This document shows, in pieces, positions 1-7,173 of a stretch of DNA of 10,620 nucleotides (positions are counted from its first letter, which is position 1; every line of letters starts with the position of its first letter). The stretch covers positions 1-10,620 of the forward strand of contig PWOK01000108.1 in assembly GCA_003557445.1 (NCBI GenBank), written 5' to 3'. The notes under the pieces are model-generated. The model was not told the DNA's origin. It saw nothing but the letters and a program-made list of their open reading frames with translations, and searched no databases. The position numbers and the translations under genes were made by a program. Source of the DNA: Halanaerobiaceae bacterium (GTDB lineage: Bacteria > Bacillota_F > Halanaerobiia > Halanaerobiales > CSSED10-376).

Positions 1-1
1 A

Positions 2-103
2 AATGGATATACTAAAAAAGAAGCCATAAAAAAAGTTGCCCGGGAAAGAAACATTTCCAGAAGGAAAGTTTATAAAGAGGCAATTTCTATAAAAGTAAAA
101 TAA
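2..103 (+). CDS. rsmI: RsmI C-terminal fragment (16S rRNA 2'-O-methyltransferase), 5' end outside window
   Basis: The last 33 codons of a gene enter from the left edge and end at TAA 101-103. The readable tail contains GYTKKEAIKKVARERNISRR followed by KVYKEA. This matches the C-terminal helical segment of RsmI, which methylates the 2'-O of C1402 in 16S rRNA using S-adenosylmethionine; family members typically carry a 'KKEAIKxVAxExxxxKRxVY' ending. The catalytic tetrapyrrole-methylase-like domain lies outside the window, so the call rests on this tail and on context: in many Firmicutes rsmI sits just upstream of metG. Only 29 bases separate its stop from the metG start, so the two are probably co-transcribed. 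Confidence 0.75.
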   Translation, partial: NGYTKKEAIKKVARERNISRRKVYKEAISIKVK

Positions 104-132
104 AATACTAAATTTTGAAAGGATGATTGTCT

Positions 133-2052
133 GTGAGCAAAAAGAAAACATTTTATGTAACCACACCAATTTATTATCCAAGTGACAAATTACATATTGG
201 TCATGCTTATACAACTGTTGCTGCTGATACTATTGCCAGATTCAAAAAAATGAATGGTTATGATACCATGTTTTTGACCGGTTCTGATGAGCATGGTCAA
301 AAAATTGAGAGAAAGGCTAAGGAAGCAGGAAAAGAGCCAGCTCAATATGTTGAGAAAATAGTATCATCTTTTAAAGATTTATGGAAAAAACTTGGTGTTG
401 ATTATGATGATTTTATAAGAACAACAGAAGAAAGACATGAGACAACTATACAGAAAATTTTTGATAAGTTATATGAAAAGGGCGATATTTATAAAGGGAA
501 ATATGAAGGCTGGTATTGTACTCCCTGTGAAAGTTTCTGGATTGAAAGACAGATAGGTGAGGATAAACTCTGTCCTGATTGTGACCGCCCTGTAGAGTGG
601 ATAGAAGAGGATAATTATTTTTTCAAAATGACAAAATATGCTGATAGATTACTTAAACATATAAAAGATCATCCTCAATTTATTCAACCTGAAAGCAGAC
701 GCAATGAGATGGTTAATTATATTAAAGAGGGTATGGAGGATTTAAGTGTTTCCCGTACCAGTTTTGACTGGGGAATACCTGTACCTTTTGATGAGGATCA
801 TGTTGTTTATGTCTGGTTTGATGCTGTTTGCAATTACATAACAGCAATTGGTTATTTAGCTGATGAAGAAAAATTCAACAAATACTGGCCTGCAGATATA
901 CATCTGGTTGGTAAAGATATATTACGTTTTCATACTGTAATCTGGCCCTGTATATTGATGGCTCTTGATTTACCTTTACCTGAACAGGTATTTGGACATG
1001 GTTGGTTACTTACTAAAACCGGTAAAATGTCCAAATCTAAAGGGAATGTAGTGGATCCGGTAGAATTAATTGAAGATTTTGGAGTTGATCCTATTAGATA
1101 TTATCTTTTAAGGGAGGTTCCTTTTGGTACTGATGGTACCTATTCTACAGAGGCTTTAATTCAGAGAATAAATTCTGATCTGGCAAATGATCTGGGAAAT
1201 TTATTAAACAGAACAGTAAGTATGGTAGAACAGTACTTTGAGGGGATAATACCTGAACCTGCCCAAAAAGAAGAAGTTGACCAGGATTTAATTAACCTTG
1301 CAGCAGAAACTGTTGAGAATGCTAATAAGAGTATTGATCAATTAAAATTTACTACAGCTTTAGAAGAAATATGGAATTTTGTTCGTAGAAGTAATAAATA
1401 TATTGATCAGACCCAACCCTGGATACTTGGTAAAGATCAGACAAAAAAAGAAAGATTGGGAACAGTATTATATAATTTATTAGAAGCCTTAAGAATTATT
1501 GCCGGTATGCTTAAACCATTTATGATAGAAACCCCGGAACACATTTTCCAGCAGCTGGGACTGAATGGAGAAATCAAAGAGTTAAAATGGAATGATATAG
1601 AAAAATGGGGTGGTTTAAAAACAGGTATAAAAGTAAACAAAGGTGAGCCAATATATCCCAGAATTGATATGGAAGAATATTTTGCAGAAAAGGAAAAAGA
1701 ACAGAAGGATAAAAAGAAAAAAACAAATATAATAAGTTTTGATGACTTTAAAAAAATTGATCTTAAAACAGCCAAAATTCTTACTGCAGAAAAAATTGAG
1801 GGAAGTAATAAACTTTTAAAATTAAAAGTTGATCTTGGTTCAGAAAAAAGACAGCTTGTTGCCGGGATAGCTGAAGATTATAAACCCGAAGAATTACCGG
1901 GCAAAAAAATATTAATGGTTACCAATCTTGAACCTGCTGAGATATTTGGTGTTAAATCTGAAGGTATGTTACTTGCAGCTTCCAGTGACCAGGGTGATCT
2001 GTCCCTTGCCACAGTTGATAAAGATATAGTGGAAGGTAGTAAAGTAAAATAA
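133..2052 (+). CDS. metG: Methionine--tRNA ligase with C-terminal tRNA-binding OB-fold
   Basis: This cytosolic class I aminoacyl-tRNA synthetase charges tRNA-Met with methionine at the cost of ATP. The class I signatures are present: HIGH at residues 21-24 and KMSKS at 298-302. A zinc knuckle of two CxxC pairs (C129/C132 and C147/C150) sits in the connective region. The helical anticodon-binding domain follows, then a lysine-rich linker, then an Arc1p/Trbp111-type OB-fold tRNA-binding domain from about residue 536 to the end, with the typical VAGIAEDYKPEEL and GVKSEGMLLA stretches. At 639 residues it has the normal length for the dimeric form with the fused OB domain. I chose GTG at 133 because AAAGGA (118-123) lies about 9 bases upstream. 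An in-frame TTG at 127 would add two residues but sits too close to that site. No T-box or other leader fits in the 29-base gap after rsmI, so expression probably comes from an upstream promoter. Confidence 0.97.
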   Translation: MSKKKTFYVTTPIYYPSDKLHIGHAYTTVAADTIARFKKMNGYDTMFLTGSDEHGQKIERKAKEAGKEPAQYVEKIVSSFKDLWKKLGVDYDDFIRTTEERHETTIQKIFDKLYEKGDIYKGKYEGWYCTPCESFWIERQIGEDKLCPDCDRPVEWIEEDNYFFKMTKYADRLLKHIKDHPQFIQPESRRNEMVNYIKEGMEDLSVSRTSFDWGIPVPFDEDHVVYVWFDAVCNYITAIGYLADEEKFNKYWPADIHLVGKDILRFHTVIWPCILMALDLPLPEQVFGHGWLLTKTGKMSKSKGNVVDPVELIEDFGVDPIRYYLLREVPFGTDGTYSTEALIQRINSDLANDLGNLLNRTVSMVEQYFEGIIPEPAQKEEVDQDLINLAAETVENANKSIDQLKFTTALEEIWNFVRRSNKYIDQTQPWILGKDQTKKERLGTVLYNLLEALRIIAGMLKPFMIETPEHIFQQLGLNGEIKELKWNDIEKWGGLKTGIKVNKGEPIYPRIDMEEYFAEKEKEQKDKKKKTNIISFDDFKKIDLKTAKILTAEKIEGSNKLLKLKVDLGSEKRQLVAGIAEDYKPEELPGKKILMVTNLEPAEIFGVKSEGMLLAASSDQGDLSLATVDKDIVEGSKVK

Positions 2053-2166
2053 CCTGAAAAAATGTTTTTCAAAATCATGAATTGAAATAAAAAAACAGGG
2101 AATAAAACCATATAAATCATCAGTAATCCGGTAGAAATACATTAATATATAAAGGAGGTAAAATTA

Positions 2167-2817
2167 ATGAAAAGTAGAGATTCCATACCTGAGGCTACAA
2201 TAGAAAGGCTGCCCTTATATTACCGAGTACTGGATAAATTAAATAAGTTTGAAGAAGTTGATGTTGTTTCTTCAAAAGAACTGGGGGGAAAACTGGGGAT
2301 AGCTTCAACTCAGGTCAGAAAAGATTTATCTTATTATGGAGAATTTGGGCGAAGAGGTGTAGGTTATGATGTGGATGAATTAAAAAAAACTATTGGAAAA
2401 ATACTTGGTGTGGATAAAAACTGGGAAGCTGTGATGATTGGAGCCGGAAATCTGGGGCGAGCTCTGGTAAATTATAGGGGTTTCAAAAAAATGGGTCTGG
2501 AAATAAACTATGTTTTAGATGAAGATTTAAATAAAATAGGGCATAAAGTCGGGGATGTTGAAGTCCAGAGTATAAACAAACTGGAGGAAATAGTAAAAAC
2601 AAACAACATAAAAGTAGGTATAATAACAGTTCCTTCTGAATCAGCACAAAAAGTTGTAGATCAGCTGGTCAGTGCCGGGATAAAAGGTATCTGGAACTTT
2701 GCACCTACACGATTATATGTACCAGAAGATATCACTGTAAGAAACGAAGATATGGCAGTAGGTATTGTAAGTTTGATTTATCATTTAAGCTGGCAGGAGG
2801 AAAAAAATAATAATTAA
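2167..2817 (+). CDS. rex: Redox-sensing transcriptional repressor Rex
   Basis: Rex is a dimeric repressor that senses the NADH/NAD+ ratio and leaves its operators when NADH rises, derepressing fermentation and NADH-oxidising genes. The 216-residue protein has the two expected domains. The N-terminal winged helix (about 1-80) carries the diagnostic stretch IASTQVRKDLSYYGEFGRRG (45-64). The C-terminal Rossmann domain has the dinucleotide motif GAGNLG (92-97), and the family ending (GIWNFAP, then MAVGIVSLIYHLSW) is intact. ATG 2167 is preceded by a near-perfect AAAGGAGGT (2151-2159). It lies 114 bases after metG; I see no clear terminator or good promoter in that gap, so read-through from metG is possible. 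Its stop codon (2815-2817) overlaps that of the convergent cheR gene. I found no complete Rex operator palindrome in the window. Confidence 0.96.
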   Translation: MKSRDSIPEATIERLPLYYRVLDKLNKFEEVDVVSSKELGGKLGIASTQVRKDLSYYGEFGRRGVGYDVDELKKTIGKILGVDKNWEAVMIGAGNLGRALVNYRGFKKMGLEINYVLDEDLNKIGHKVGDVEVQSINKLEEIVKTNNIKVGIITVPSESAQKVVDQLVSAGIKGIWNFAPTRLYVPEDITVRNEDMAVGIVSLIYHLSWQEEKNNN

Positions 2818-3593
2818 TTTTTTTTATAAAAAGATAGTTTTTCTTTTTTTAAATTATAGTCAACTGCATTAAATATGAATTCTGTATTTCCCAAAAACAG
2901 ATATCCATCTTTATTTAATGCTCTGGCAAATTTGTTAGTTAAATCTTTTTTAATTTCTTTAGTGAGATAAATAAAGAAATTTCTACAGAGAATTAAATCC
3001 CAGTTATTTTTAAAATTACCTTTGATCAGATCTTTTTGCTCAAAGGATATCAGTTTTTTAATCTTTGGTTCTATTTGATATAAGTTGTTATTTTCATCAA
3101 CTGAATTAAAATATTTTTCTATAAGGTTTACAGGGATGTTTTTTAGTGATTTTTTTTTATAAATTCCTTTTCTGGCTTCTTCCAGAATGCTGGAATCTAT
3201 GTCACTGGCCAGTATATTAAATTTTCTGGTAGAAATACCTGCTTCCTGTAAAAGGATTGCAAGGGTATAGGGTTCTGAACCATTAGAACAGGGGGCACTC
3301 CATATATTGATTTTGTTTTTGTGTTTAAGTAACTCAGGGAAAATATTGTCCTTTAGATAATAAAAGGATTCCGGATTCCTGAAAAATTCAGAGGTATTAA
3401 TGGTAAGATGGTTTAGATAGGCTACCCTGAAATCCGGTTCATTATTAATTTTTTCCAGGCAGGTGCTATATTCATTAATATTATAGCGTTTCATTAAACT
3501 GTCTGTACGCCTTTTTACTCTTTTTATTTTATAACCATCAAGATTTAAATTTAATATATTTATTGCTTTATTTTTAAAATCATCAAAGTCCAT
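2814..3593 (-). CDS. cheR: Chemotaxis protein methyltransferase CheR
   Basis: CheR transfers methyl groups from S-adenosylmethionine to glutamate side chains of chemoreceptors, opposing CheB in sensory adaptation. The 259-residue protein has the short N-terminal helical domain (about 1-65) and the SAM-dependent methyltransferase domain. Visible motifs are INTSEFFR at 65-72 (family form T-x-x-T-x-FFR), the SAM loop SAPCSNGSEPYTLA at 99-112, an acidic pair D131/D133 after the second strand, and CRNFFIYL at 203-210. The start is ATG at 3593: GAGAGGAG lies 11 bases upstream inside the end of cheB, and MDFDDF fits the family start. An upstream in-frame ATG at 3644 lies deep in cheB and lacks support. 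It begins one base after the cheB stop, so the pair is almost certainly co-transcribed and translationally coupled. Confidence 0.93.
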   Translation of the reverse strand: MDFDDFKNKAINILNLNLDGYKIKRVKRRTDSLMKRYNINEYSTCLEKINNEPDFRVAYLNHLTINTSEFFRNPESFYYLKDNIFPELLKHKNKINIWSAPCSNGSEPYTLAILLQEAGISTRKFNILASDIDSSILEEARKGIYKKKSLKNIPVNLIEKYFNSVDENNNLYQIEPKIKKLISFEQKDLIKGNFKNNWDLILCRNFFIYLTKEIKKDLTNKFARALNKDGYLFLGNTEFIFNAVDYNLKKEKLSFYKKN

Positions 3594-3594
3594 T

Positions 3595-4623
3595 TTAATA
3601 GTTGCTCCTCTCGATTTGTTTGATAATATTTCCTGGAATATCATATAAAGGTGTTATTTCATCATAGGCTTTTTCTTTTATAGTACTGCCAGGCATACCG
3701 TAAACAAGAGCTGTATCTCTGGCTTCAACAATACCATAACCATTATATTTTTTTATCTCTTTCATCCCAAGTGCACCATCATGGCCCATTCCGGTTAAAA
3801 TTACACCTATTACACGTTCTTTATATATTTGGGCAGAAGAGATCATCATATAATCTATACAGGGTCTAACACCCCATTTTTTAGGTTTTTGATTTAGTCT
3901 TATTCTTCCCTTTTCGGTAATAAGTAAATGATAATTACCTGGAGCCAGTAATACAGTTCCTGGCTTTATAAGATCATTACTGGAGGCTTCTTTAACATTT
4001 AAATTAGCAAGCTCATTTAAATGGTTGGCCAGAGAAGTGGTAAAACCCTCAGGCATATGTTGTACTATAACAATGGCAGCAGGTAAATCAGCAGGTAAAG
4101 GTTTTAGAAGGGATTTTAAGGCCTTAGGCCCACCTGAAGAAGTTCCAATAGCAATGACAGGATAATTGTATTTAGTTCCTTTAATACCGGTATAATTTTT
4201 AGAAGGTGTTTTATAATCTTCTTTAAAAATTTTACTTTTACTGGCTGCTTTGATTTTTGTAATCATTTGTTTTTTTATATCATCAATGTTTAAAGAGATT
4301 TCCCCCGAGGGTTTGGGAATAAAGTCAAAGGCCCCAATTTCCAGGGCCTGTAGTACTGTTTCTTTATTGTCCATGGCACTGAGCATTATCACTGATATTT
4401 CAGGGTGTTTTTTACGAATTATTTTTAAAGTATCGATTCCATTTAAAACTGGCATTTCTATATCCAGGGTTACTATATCAGGTTTTTTTTGTTCAATTAA
4501 TTCCAGGGCTTTTTTGCCGTTTCTGGCTGTTGCTATTACATTTAATTCAGGGTCATTATTTATTGTTTTTTTAAAAATTTGTCTCATAAAAGCAGAATCA
4601 TCTACAACTAAGACTTTTATCAT
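3595..4623 (-). CDS. cheB: Chemotaxis response regulator / protein-glutamate methylesterase CheB
   Basis: CheB removes methyl groups from chemoreceptors, and deamidates receptor glutamines in some species, when phosphorylated by CheA. The N-terminal receiver domain (about 1-120) shows the acidic pocket D8/D9, the phospho-acceptor D54 in VTLDIEMPVLNG, and K104 in the IPKP turn. A linker of about 30 residues leads to the methylesterase domain (about 153-342) with the catalytic triad S162 (GTSSGG), H189 (VQHMPEGFT) and D282 (TGMGHDGALGM). At 342 residues it is full length. ATG 4623 has GGAGG seven bases upstream. cheR follows directly. No CheA, CheW, CheY, receptor or flagellar gene is in the window, so this is an orphan adaptation pair here. 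It is divergent from walJ, with 111 bases between the starts. Confidence 0.96.
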   Translation of the reverse strand: MIKVLVVDDSAFMRQIFKKTINNDPELNVIATARNGKKALELIEQKKPDIVTLDIEMPVLNGIDTLKIIRKKHPEISVIMLSAMDNKETVLQALEIGAFDFIPKPSGEISLNIDDIKKQMITKIKAASKSKIFKEDYKTPSKNYTGIKGTKYNYPVIAIGTSSGGPKALKSLLKPLPADLPAAIVIVQHMPEGFTTSLANHLNELANLNVKEASSNDLIKPGTVLLAPGNYHLLITEKGRIRLNQKPKKWGVRPCIDYMMISSAQIYKERVIGVILTGMGHDGALGMKEIKKYNGYGIVEARDTALVYGMPGSTIKEKAYDEITPLYDIPGNIIKQIERSNY

Positions 4624-4681
4624 TGTAATCCTCCATTACTTTTGTTAATATAATAGTAAGTTTTAATATTAAAGTATATAG

Positions 4682-4709
4682 TTAACTATTCTTGTTTATT
4701 GGATAAAAT
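4682..4709 (+). promoter_or_regulatory. Possible sigma-A promoter for walJ-rlmH
   Basis: TTAACT (4682-4687) and TAAAAT (4704-4709) are separated by 16 bases, giving partial matches to the -35 and -10 consensus. They lie 26 bases before the walJ start in the divergent cheB/walJ gap. The surroundings are very AT-rich, so chance matches are likely and this call is tentative. Confidence 0.3.
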
Positions 4710-4734
4710 CCTGCAAATTATTTGAGGTGATTTG

Positions 4735-5523
4735 ATGAAAATTAATATTTCTGTACTGGGGAGTGGTAGTTCAGGTAATTCAATATATATTGATTACTGT
4801 GGTAAAGGTATCCTTATTGATGCCGGCTTGAGTGGAAAAAAAACATGTGATCGGTTAAAAAAATGTGGTCTTGAAATTGATACATTAGAAGCAATTTTAC
4901 TGACACATGAACATCAAGATCATATTAAAGGTGCAGGTATTCTTTCCCGTAAATGCAATTTACCTTTATATGCCAATGAAAAGACCTGGGAAGCAGCCTG
5001 TAATAAACTGGGGAAAGTAAAAGAAAAGAATCAGCATATTATAAAAGATGAGTTTATGATTGGGGATATAGGAATAAAGCCGTTTTCAATTTCTCATGAT
5101 GCCAGTGATCCGGTGGGGTATATATTACAGTGTGCAGATAAAAAAATAGCAATTGCCACTGATATGGGGTATATAACTCCGGAAATAAGAGAACAGCTGA
5201 AAGGAATGGATTTTTTAATAATTGAAGCAAATCATGATCTGGAATTGTTAATGAGAGGTTCATACCCTCCTTCATTGAAAAAAAGAATAAGAGGTAAAAG
5301 AGGCCATTTGTCCAATGATGATACTGCAGATTTATTACCTAAAATTATAAATAGCAATAATCCCTGTATATTACTGGCTCATTTGAGTAAGGATAATAAT
5401 ATTCCAGATCTGGCTTATATAACTATTAAGAATAGTCTGGAGAAAAATCAAATTAAAATTGGTCAGGACCTTGAGCTTGGTTTTACCTATCGAGAGAAAC
5501 CAACAAAAGTGTATCAGGTATAG
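4735..5523 (+). CDS. walJ: WalJ/YycJ family metallo-beta-lactamase-fold hydrolase
   Basis: This 262-residue protein belongs to the YycJ/WalJ (VicX) family, metal-dependent phosphodiesterases/exonucleases of the metallo-beta-lactamase fold linked to DNA repair and, in Bacilli, to the WalKR locus. The fold's metal ligands are visible: THEHQDH at 57-63 (H58, H60, D62, H63), H121 in SISHDA, and D143 in ATDMGY. The N-terminal strand with GSGSSGN (9-15) is typical of the family, as is RGKRGHLSN near the C-terminus. I use ATG 4735 rather than the TTG three bases earlier, because GAGGTGA (4724-4730) suits the ATG better. rlmH follows after 27 bases, echoing the Bacillus/Staphylococcus order walJ-(htrA)-rlmH but without the protease gene. 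No walKR genes are in the window, so a tie to that two-component system here is not shown. Confidence 0.92.
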   Translation: MKINISVLGSGSSGNSIYIDYCGKGILIDAGLSGKKTCDRLKKCGLEIDTLEAILLTHEHQDHIKGAGILSRKCNLPLYANEKTWEAACNKLGKVKEKNQHIIKDEFMIGDIGIKPFSISHDASDPVGYILQCADKKIAIATDMGYITPEIREQLKGMDFLIIEANHDLELLMRGSYPPSLKKRIRGKRGHLSNDDTADLLPKIINSNNPCILLAHLSKDNNIPDLAYITIKNSLEKNQIKIGQDLELGFTYREKPTKVYQV

Positions 5524-5550
5524 TTTTTAAAGGAGTGATTTGAAAAACAA

Positions 5551-6030
5551 ATGGAAATAAATATAATTGCTGTTGGTAAAATTAAAGAAAATTATATTCA
5601 GTCAGGAATAGATAATTATATTAACAGATTACAGAGATTATGTGAAATCGAAATACATGAAGTTAATCCTCGAAAAGTAACAAAAAAAGCTACAGGAGGT
5701 CAGATAGAAAAAATTAAGGAAAAAGAGGGTGAACGTATATTAGAAAGAATACCTGAGGATAATTATATTATTGCTTTATCTGTACAGGGTAAACCCATGA
5801 CTTCAGAGGGGCTGGCTAAATCTCTTAAAAATCTTCAGCTTCAGGGACATCAAAAGATCACCTTTATAATCGGAGGGTCACTTGGTTTGAGTGATAAAAT
5901 AGAAAAAAAAGCAGATTATATTTTATCCTTATCCCATATGACTTTTACCCATCAGATGATTCGTTTAATTTTACTGGAACAAATTTATAGGGCTTTCAAG
6001 ATAATGAATGGTGAACCCTATCATAAGTAG
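5551..6030 (+). CDS. rlmH: 23S rRNA (pseudouridine1915-N3)-methyltransferase RlmH
   Basis: RlmH is a small SPOUT-class methyltransferase that adds a methyl group to N3 of pseudouridine 1915 in helix 69 of 23S rRNA on assembled 70S ribosomes. The protein is exactly the usual 159 residues. It shows the trefoil-knot SAM-binding elements: FIIGGSLG (105-112), SLSHMTFTHQMIRLILLEQ (126-144) and the ending NGEPYHK (153-159). The start is fixed by the family N-terminus (MEINIIAVGKIKE). The nearest ribosome binding site, AAAGGAG (5529-5535), lies about 15 bases upstream, longer than usual. A tiny frame-shifted TTG frame (5540-5560) overlaps the start. It is the second gene of the walJ operon and is followed by a probable terminator. 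In Staphylococcus the 3' end of this gene is the SCC integration site. Confidence 0.97.
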   Translation: MEINIIAVGKIKENYIQSGIDNYINRLQRLCEIEIHEVNPRKVTKKATGGQIEKIKEKEGERILERIPEDNYIIALSVQGKPMTSEGLAKSLKNLQLQGHQKITFIIGGSLGLSDKIEKKADYILSLSHMTFTHQMIRLILLEQIYRAFKIMNGEPYHK

Positions 6031-6072
6031 TGCATAAGAATAAGGTTTTAGAGGTAGTAGGCTGTGGGCAGC

Positions 6073-6104
6073 TAAAATATTCTGATGGCAGGTATTTTAT
6101 TTTT
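6073..6104 (+). terminator. Probable intrinsic terminator after rlmH
   Basis: The arms TAAAATA (6073-6079) and TATTTTA (6093-6099) are perfectly complementary. Inside them CTG (6082-6084) pairs with CAG (6089-6091) across an ATGG loop. Five T residues (6100-6104) follow at once. The outer stem is pure AT, so stability is modest, but the position 43 bases after the rlmH stop and just before a new promoter fits well. Confidence 0.5.
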
Positions 6105-6113
6105 ATGCAAGTA

Positions 6114-6122
6114 TGATATAAT
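6114..6122 (+). promoter_or_regulatory. Extended -10 promoter for the nucleotidyltransferase gene pair
   Basis: The string TGATATAAT gives a perfect TATAAT (6117-6122) preceded by the TGn extension (6114-6116). No good -35 hexamer lies 17 bases upstream, which is tolerated by extended -10 promoters. Transcription would start near 6129, giving a leader of about 34 bases carrying the AGGAGGG site (6151-6157). This argues against any gene start upstream of 6163. Confidence 0.6.
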
Positions 6123-6162
6123 AAAATTGTACGGAAAAAATTTTATAACCAGGAGGGCTAAC

Positions 6163-6729
6163 ATGTCTAAATCTAATGATATAGGTTTAATGGATAAAGA
6201 TAGTCTCTTGGAGATTTTCAGTTATCTCAACGAACGGCTAAAAGAAAATCAATTACAACTTGAAATAACAATATATGGTGGTTCTATTATGACTATGGTT
6301 TATGATAATAGACCTGCTACAAAAGATATAGATTGTGTGTTTAGCGAAACTAACTTAAAGATATTGGATAACATTCTAAAACTTATTAAGTTTACATATA
6401 ATCTTTCAGATAATTGGATAAATGAAGAAATCAAAGAACCATTAAAAGCCCTCTTAAAAGAGGATATAGAAACCTATAAAGTATATTCTAATTTAAAAAT
6501 ATTAAAACCAAAAGCTGAACAATTACTTGCTATGAAGGTACTGGCGGCCAGACCCGAGCCAGCTAAAGATTTTGTAGATGCTTATATATTGTGTAAAGAT
6601 TTGAAGATTACCACTAAAGCAGAGCTTTTAGATATAGTTTCAGATTATATTTCTCTAACACTTTTAGGAGAAAGGCAAATAAGTTTTATTAAGTATTTAG
6701 GGGAGGAGTTAGGTTATGATTGGAAATAA
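6163..6729 (+). CDS. Nucleotidyltransferase-fold protein (DUF6036-like), candidate toxin of a two-gene module
   Basis: The 188-residue protein has the N-terminal signature of a minimal nucleotidyltransferase. IYGGS (37-41) ends in the glycine-serine motif, and after a 13-residue helix TKDIDCVF carries the DxD metal pair D55/D57. Further on, EQLLAMKVLAARPEPAKDFVDA (119-140) has a lysine (K125) and acidic residues (D136, D139) placed like the later motifs of AbiEii/MenT-type enzymes. I recall similar proteins under DUF6036, usually next to a small partner, as here. The substrate cannot be read from sequence; relatives of the fold modify tRNA or proteins. ATG 6163 is chosen because AGGAGGG lies five bases upstream; a longer frame back to 6085 starts inside the terminator and ahead of the promoter. 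The next gene overlaps its end by 14 bases. Confidence 0.72.
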   Translation: MSKSNDIGLMDKDSLLEIFSYLNERLKENQLQLEITIYGGSIMTMVYDNRPATKDIDCVFSETNLKILDNILKLIKFTYNLSDNWINEEIKEPLKALLKEDIETYKVYSNLKILKPKAEQLLAMKVLAARPEPAKDFVDAYILCKDLKITTKAELLDIVSDYISLTLLGERQISFIKYLGEELGYDWK

Positions 6730-7093
6730 ATATTTAAAAGCTTTATTTGAGTACCCAGATGAAGATACGACTATAAATCAATTACTGGAATTATTAAAAT
6801 CTAAGGATATGAAATTTATAAATAGTTTATATGAACCAATAGATATCGATAACTGTAATGATAAAGAATTAAAGTATTTAATTAAAATTTCAGCCTTAAT
6901 AGATTATTATTTACAATTATATGAGATAGAGGTACCTACCTGGTTAAGGGATGAAAGGTTAAGGTTTGAAAAACCCTATTTTCATTCAAAAAGATTAACT
7001 GATTTTGAAAAGGTAAAGTTGCAATATATTAATCCTTCTCCGTTTAAAGTACGAAATGTTTATTTTGATTTATATGGTATTGATAGAATTTAG
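6716..7093 (+). CDS. Partner of the nucleotidyltransferase-fold protein, candidate antitoxin
   Basis: This 125-residue soluble protein has no signal peptide or membrane segment. Its ATG (6716) lies inside the end of the preceding gene in another frame, with GGAGGAG (6702-6708) seven bases upstream, so the two are translated from one message. The N-terminal half is helical. The C-terminal half has a distinctive pattern: VPTWLRDERLRFEKPYF (73-89) and NPSPFKVRNVYFD (106-118). From memory, this P-x-W-l-x-(D/E)..L....P.F ... PxxFx.RNvf arrangement recurs in the C-terminal part of proteins encoded beside DUF6036 nucleotidyltransferases, often there fused to an N-terminal helix-turn-helix. No obvious helix-turn-helix is seen here. 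The antitoxin role is inferred from gene pairing, not from any domain I can name. Confidence 0.62.
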   Translation: MIGNKYLKALFEYPDEDTTINQLLELLKSKDMKFINSLYEPIDIDNCNDKELKYLIKISALIDYYLQLYEIEVPTWLRDERLRFEKPYFHSKRLTDFEKVKLQYINPSPFKVRNVYFDLYGIDRI

Positions 7094-7112
7094 ATTGGAG
7101 ACTTTTTTATGT

Positions 7113-7138
7113 ACTTCCTTCCTGTTACAGAAGGAAGT
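7113..7138. repeat. Inverted repeat (hairpin) downstream of the gene pair
   Basis: ACTTCCTT (7113-7120) and AAGGAAGT (7131-7138) form a perfect 8-bp stem around a 10-base centre that can itself pair CTG with CAG. It lies 20 bases after the stop of the preceding gene and between two convergent genes, where a terminator is expected. No T-run follows on either strand, so it may only stabilise 3' ends; T6 at 7103-7108 precedes it on the plus strand. Confidence 0.5.
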
Positions 7139-7173
7139 TAAAACAAAACTCATTTAAAGTTAAAAGCGTGATA

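Noticed and set aside
104..132. T-box or other tRNA-sensing leader before metG
   Set aside because: Only 29 bases separate rsmI from metG; no room for a T-box or S-box structure.
2057..2075. Hairpin TGAAAAA/TTTTTCA after metG as a terminator
   Set aside because: The stem is nearly pure AT with a 3-base loop and no following T-run; too weak to call.
3594..3644. Longer cheR start at 3644 inside cheB
   Set aside because: The added 17 residues have no family match, and a GAGAGGAG site precedes ATG 3593.
4250..4648. Plus-strand open frame antisense to cheB
   Set aside because: It is the shadow of a well-supported cheB with intact catalytic residues; composition is hydrophobic antisense and no RBS is seen.
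6085..6162. N-terminal extension of the nucleotidyltransferase gene to ATG 6085
   Set aside because: It would start in the loop of the rlmH terminator, upstream of the extended -10 promoter, with no RBS; ATG 6163 has AGGAGGG.
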